From: Bacteroidota bacterium
Lineage (GTDB): Bacteria > Bacteroidota > Ignavibacteria > Tepidaquicellales > Tepidaquicellaceae
Direction: 5' to 3'
DNA length: 64,000 bases
NCBI GenBank assembly: GCA_018266835.1
Contig: JAFDZP010000004.1
Location: 62,001-126,000 of the forward strand
Shown: positions 60,718 through 64,000 of the stretch, piece after piece
Layout: each line of letters starts with the position of its first letter
Numbering within the stretch: the first letter of the stretch is position 1
The notes under the pieces: model-generated
What the model was told of the DNA's origin: nothing
What the model saw: only the letters and a program-made list of their open reading frames with translations
Database searches by the model: none
Made by a program: the position numbers and the translations under genes

Positions 60718-61032
60718 TTAATTATTTTCAATAAAGTTTTTTAAGGAGTTAAGCTTGTCGTCCCAGAATTTATTATAGAACTCAAGCCATTTGTAAACTT
60801 CGTTCAGCGGTTCCGGATTTAATCTGTAATATCTTTCTCTTCCGTCTTTGCGCGCTTTAACAAGCTTGCTGGTCTCAAGGATTTTTAAATGTTTCGATAC
60901 TGCAGGACGGCTGAACTTAAAATTTTTTGCGATGTTGTTCACATGCATTTCTTTTTCGGTAAGCATCATAAGCATCTGCCTTCTGCTTCCGTCTGCCAGC
61001 GCAGAAAATATACCGTCGATTCTTTTGCTCAT
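60718..61032 (-). CDS. ArsR-family winged-helix repressor
   Basis: 104 aa. FSALADGSRRQMLMMLTEKEMHV, then the recognition helix segment FKFSRPAVSKHLKILETSKLVKARKDGRERYYRLNPEPL. No metal-binding cysteines (no ELCVCDL), so the inducer is probably not arsenic or cadmium. ArsR genes of this type are commonly paired with SRPBCC genes. It heads the operon and has two palindromic operators upstream. Confidence 0.93.
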   Translation of the reverse strand: MSKRIDGIFSALADGSRRQMLMMLTEKEMHVNNIAKNFKFSRPAVSKHLKILETSKLVKARKDGRERYYRLNPEPLNEVYKWLEFYNKFWDDKLNSLKNFIENN

Positions 61033-61069
61033 TTAATTTATGATGTTAATAAACTTTAAAAATAAAAAT

Positions 61070-61115
61070 GTGTAACTTTTTAGTTACACAAAAATACGTA
61101 ACTTTATGGTTACGT
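61070..61115. promoter_or_regulatory. Two palindromic operators upstream of arsR
   Basis: Operator 1: GTGTAACT (61070-61077) and AGTTACAC (61082-61089), a perfect 8-bp inverted repeat with a 4-base spacer. Operator 2: ACGTAAC (61096-61102) and GTTACGT (61109-61115), spacer 6. Both share the GTAAC...GTTAC half-sites and their centres are 26 bp apart, roughly two and a half helical turns. They lie 38-83 bases upstream of the arsR start, as expected for autoregulation. Confidence 0.8.
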
Positions 61116-61161
61116 GTCAAGTGGAAAGTTTCTTCCCTAAATAAAAAAATTATAATTAAGA

Positions 61162-63561
61162 TTATTTCAGAAGTATCATTTTTTTTGTATCTGAAAATCC
61201 GTTGGATTCAATTGTGTAATAATAAATTCCCGATGACAATTTTAAATTGTCTGTATTCAGTTCTACTTCATATGTTCCGGCAGTTCTATGGTTATTTACT
61301 AAAGTCGCAATTTCTTTTCCGAGAATATTGTATAGCTTTATTGTTACAAACCCTTCCTTTGCAAGAGAATATGAAATTTGTGTTGAAGGATTGAACGGGT
61401 TCGGGAAATTCTGTGAAAGACTATAAGAAATAATCTGCATGTTCGTATTGCCTGTACCGGTAACTGAACCGAATGGAAAATTTGTACCTGCTGCAGTTGT
61501 ATTGTAATATGCTTTAACCTGATTGGTATCAGTTAGCCCGATATTCACAGTCTGTGAACCTGATGCAGAAGCGGTAGTTCTTGCAACAAGCAGTAATGTT
61601 CTTGCTGTATCAAGAAATTTAAATTTTATTGAATCAAATGTGATTGGTCCTGAAGCGAAGGCCCTGCTCTTCAACTTTACATCACCTGTACTCACAAATC
61701 CGTTCTTATCCTTATCAAAATATAAATCGAAGCTTGTAATGTTCGAAGCAGTTGCAGTTGTTGTCATACCGAACTTCAGAGTTCTTAAAGAGCCTACTTG
61801 CGGATTTAAACTTGTCGATATTTTTATTCCTACTAATTCGCGTGCCGTATCAGATGCTGCCAGAGTGGAATTAATAAGCATATTACTTCCTCCGTTTATT
61901 CCCGCTACTACAAATTTAGGAGAGTTAGTCGAAGCGTATGCATCAATTTTTCCTGCTCCGTACCGTTCATCTTTACCGGGAGTACCCATATCAATTGCAG
62001 TCATCTGAATTATTTTCGCAATATCCTGCGGAAGCAATTCGGGATTTATAGAGAGCATCAAAGCAACTACGCCGGCAGTGTGTGGAGTAGCTGAAGATGT
62101 TCCAAGAAAAGGAGAGCCATAACCGGTTCCTGATAATACATAGCATGCAAGGGTACCGTCCCCCGGAGCAGCAACATCAGGTTTTAATAAACCCATCGAG
62201 TCCGGAACTTCAATAGGCGCTACTCTGCTGTAAGGATAATCTTTGTGAGCGCTGTCTATTGGGAAAGTATAGCTTCCCCATAGGCTCCAGTTTCCCCATG
62301 TAGTTGGACCGTAAGGTGATGTTGAATGTATCAGTCCCGTACTCACATCTATGTTGGCAGTTCCAATTACTCCTCCTATTCCTCCTCTTTTTAACTGGTC
62401 TGGATGAAGCCATGGCGGAGGACAATTTCCTGCAGTGGAAATATTATTTGGTATACCACGAATATTTGCGTCGTTGCTTGTTGAGTTTGTATGCATCACA
62501 CCTGCTGCAAGAGATATATCTGTTACAAGTCTGAATTGAGAATAATTTGGCGGGTCAGTTGGCGAACCCCACTTCCAGCTCAATGAGCTGGTGATAACAT
62601 CTGCGCCCATTAATAAAGCGTATTGAAATCCGAGCCATTGATTTGCCTGTGTGCCTCCGTTAGTTCCGTCGTTTCTCATTATAATACATTTTGCCTCAGG
62701 CGCTACACCAGTTTGTGTTCCCATTGTACCATCACCAATTATCTGGCTTAATGTTGCTGTGCCATGGTCATTAGTTGCAGGGTTGTTTGTATTGGTAGCA
62801 AAGTTCCATCCGATAAAATCATCAACTTTTCCGTTTCCGTCATCATCGATGCCGTTTACATCTCCCGCATCAAACGCAGAAGTTGTTCCCGTTCCCCAGA
62901 TAACAGTCATACCATTATGATTTGCGTCTTCACCTAGATTCTGATAAACACCTTTTACGAGGTCGGGGTGCCTCCACCAGAATCCGTTATCAACATTTCC
63001 GACAAGAACACCCTTCCCTTTATTTCCTTCAGCCCAGCATAAATCAGCTTTCAAAAAAGGAATCCCCGGGTTAATTGTCATTGGATTTGCATTATTAGTA
63101 TTAAAAGGAATTCGCGGAGTGACTACATCAGTTAACTCTTCAGTCGGAGTAGGGTAATCATAATAAATCATGCTCACTTCGTTAAACTTTGTCAGCTCAA
63201 GAATAGCGTCTCGATTTGATGTTGTCACTATAGCATTGCTAACCCATAATACTTCATAATTCTGAACAGCATTCATTGACTTTTGCATGTTCAGGAAAGA
63301 TTTAACATTTGCCTGATGATGCTCAGCATATTGCTGCAGTCTTTCGATTACAATTTTTCTTCTCTCATTTCGGGGAGTATCATAAGGTATATCTGCAAAA
63401 TCCTGTAAAGTAAGATGGCTGTCAAACAAAACATAAACCGGAATAAATTCAGATTCCGTCGATTGATTCATTTTTTGCTGAAGCGAAGGGGAGATTTTGG
63501 GATTTGCCCAAAGAGGGCAGAAAAATCCTGTAAGTAAAATTAATACAATTAATTTACTCAT
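61162..63561 (-). CDS. T9SS-secreted S8 (subtilisin-like) serine peptidase
   Basis: 799 aa. Signal peptide (LIVLILLTGFFCPLWA), an N-terminal inhibitor-like propeptide (residues ~20-170), then the catalytic domain: Asp in VGNVDNGFWW, His in TNDHGTATLSQIIG and Ser in LGTSSATPHTAGV (Ser489). A beta domain at ~555-700 and a T9SS tail (NFPNPFNPSTQISY to KKMILLK) complete it. Extracellular protein degradation, probably for nutrition. Single gene. Confidence 0.95.
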   Translation of the reverse strand: MSKLIVLILLTGFFCPLWANPKISPSLQQKMNQSTESEFIPVYVLFDSHLTLQDFADIPYDTPRNERRKIVIERLQQYAEHHQANVKSFLNMQKSMNAVQNYEVLWVSNAIVTTSNRDAILELTKFNEVSMIYYDYPTPTEELTDVVTPRIPFNTNNANPMTINPGIPFLKADLCWAEGNKGKGVLVGNVDNGFWWRHPDLVKGVYQNLGEDANHNGMTVIWGTGTTSAFDAGDVNGIDDDGNGKVDDFIGWNFATNTNNPATNDHGTATLSQIIGDGTMGTQTGVAPEAKCIIMRNDGTNGGTQANQWLGFQYALLMGADVITSSLSWKWGSPTDPPNYSQFRLVTDISLAAGVMHTNSTSNDANIRGIPNNISTAGNCPPPWLHPDQLKRGGIGGVIGTANIDVSTGLIHSTSPYGPTTWGNWSLWGSYTFPIDSAHKDYPYSRVAPIEVPDSMGLLKPDVAAPGDGTLACYVLSGTGYGSPFLGTSSATPHTAGVVALMLSINPELLPQDIAKIIQMTAIDMGTPGKDERYGAGKIDAYASTNSPKFVVAGINGGSNMLINSTLAASDTARELVGIKISTSLNPQVGSLRTLKFGMTTTATASNITSFDLYFDKDKNGFVSTGDVKLKSRAFASGPITFDSIKFKFLDTARTLLLVARTTASASGSQTVNIGLTDTNQVKAYYNTTAAGTNFPFGSVTGTGNTNMQIISYSLSQNFPNPFNPSTQISYSLAKEGFVTIKLYNILGKEIATLVNNHRTAGTYEVELNTDNLKLSSGIYYYTIESNGFSDTKKMILLK

Positions 63562-63731
63562 ACTTGAAAAATTTAAGTTGAGTGGATTAATTAAACATAC
63601 AGGTATTTATTTTTTTAAGCAATATCCTTAAAAATTTCATAGGTAAATGTGCTATTTTGCGGTGTATTCAAATTATAGTATAATAATAATTTTTTAAAAG
63701 GAGTATATTTTATTATTCTTTTTAATATAGA

Positions 63732-64000
63732 ATGTACGGCATGTATAATCTTTCAATAAAAAATATGGTCTGCGCGCGCTGCGTAAAAGTTGTCAGGGAT
63801 GAGTTAACAGGTCTGGGTTTAAATATTACTGAAGTCAATCTTGGAAATGTTACACTTGATAAAAAACCTTCAGCTTCACAGTTAACAAAAATTTCCAATG
63901 TATTAGAGCAAAACGGATTTGAACTTCTTGACGAAAAAGGCGCAAAGACTATTGAGCAGATCAAAAATTTAATTATTGAATCTGTTCATTACAATAAAGG
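63732..64000 (+). CDS. N-terminal part of an AraC-type regulator with a CxxC domain (3' truncated)
   Basis: 89 codons from ATG at 63732, still open at the window end. It reads SIKNMVCARCVKVVRDELTGL, then ISNVLEQNGFELLDEKGAK and IEQIKNLIIESVHYNK. The MVCARC CxxC in an HMA-like ferredoxin fold at the N-terminus, followed by the IEQIK...H helix, is the arrangement I remember from a Bacteroidota group of AraC-family regulators. The DNA-binding domain itself lies beyond the window, so the AraC call is inferred. A stand-alone copper-chaperone-like domain is the alternative. Confidence 0.65.
   Translation, partial: MYGMYNLSIKNMVCARCVKVVRDELTGLGLNITEVNLGNVTLDKKPSASQLTKISNVLEQNGFELLDEKGAKTIEQIKNLIIESVHYNK

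Noticed and set aside
61068-61394. 108-aa + strand ORF across the arsR promoter
   Set aside because: It covers the operators and is antisense to the 3' end of the subtilase gene; no signal peptide or domain.

Overview
The window looks like chromosome of an Ignavibacteria/Chlorobi-type member of the Bacteroidota. It is AT-rich, uses TTG and GTG starts freely, and encodes eight proteins that end in the NYPNPFNPxTxIxF-type C-terminal domain that routes cargo through the type IX secretion system (T9SS). I saw no rRNA, tRNA, CRISPR array or transposase.

Left part (1-13.6 kb). A truncated T9SS cargo gene is followed by two small membrane-anchored proteins, a 1-Cys peroxiredoxin and a rightward haem/iron uptake locus: small leader protein, TonB-dependent receptor, HmuT-like haem-binding lipoprotein, FecCD permease, HmuV-like ATPase, and two more TonB-dependent receptors, the last HmuR-like. 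Directly downstream lie at least four, probably five, tandem structured elements. Unrelated closing stems that are maintained with G-U pairs on the + strand surround a hairpin loop containing CTCCTT, which is complementary to a Shine-Dalgarno sequence. This is the strongest candidate in the window for an undescribed system: an array of sibling small RNAs beside a haem locus.

Middle (13.6-41 kb). Secreted beta-propeller proteins come first, then a leftward molybdenum module (mobA-fdhD-FdhF-like oxidoreductase), a deoC / 52-aa protein / aldehyde dehydrogenase operon, an S9 peptidase, a SPOR lipoprotein and a carA-folD-prmA-ppx housekeeping operon. After these come cupins, a yeast-FCY1-like cytosine deaminase, an organophosphate-type MFS transporter, a TPMT-like methyltransferase, an M1 peptidase and queA.

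Right part (41-64 kb). This holds a T9SS-exported protein with an apparent Cys-Gln thioester (TED/TQXA) domain, a fasciclin protein, a long TPR lipoprotein that may be related to SprE/PorW, more secreted propeller proteins, the cmk-rpsA pair (cmk with a long acidic N-terminal extension), a roughly 1.4-kb gene-free island full of palindromic repeats, an ArsR operon with three tandem SRPBCC genes and two palindromic operators, a secreted subtilase, and the start of an AraC-type regulator with a CxxC N-terminal domain.

A REP-like repeat (CCCCTCCTT..AAGGAGGGG plus a G-rich tail) occurs about seven times between 44 and 57.3 kb.
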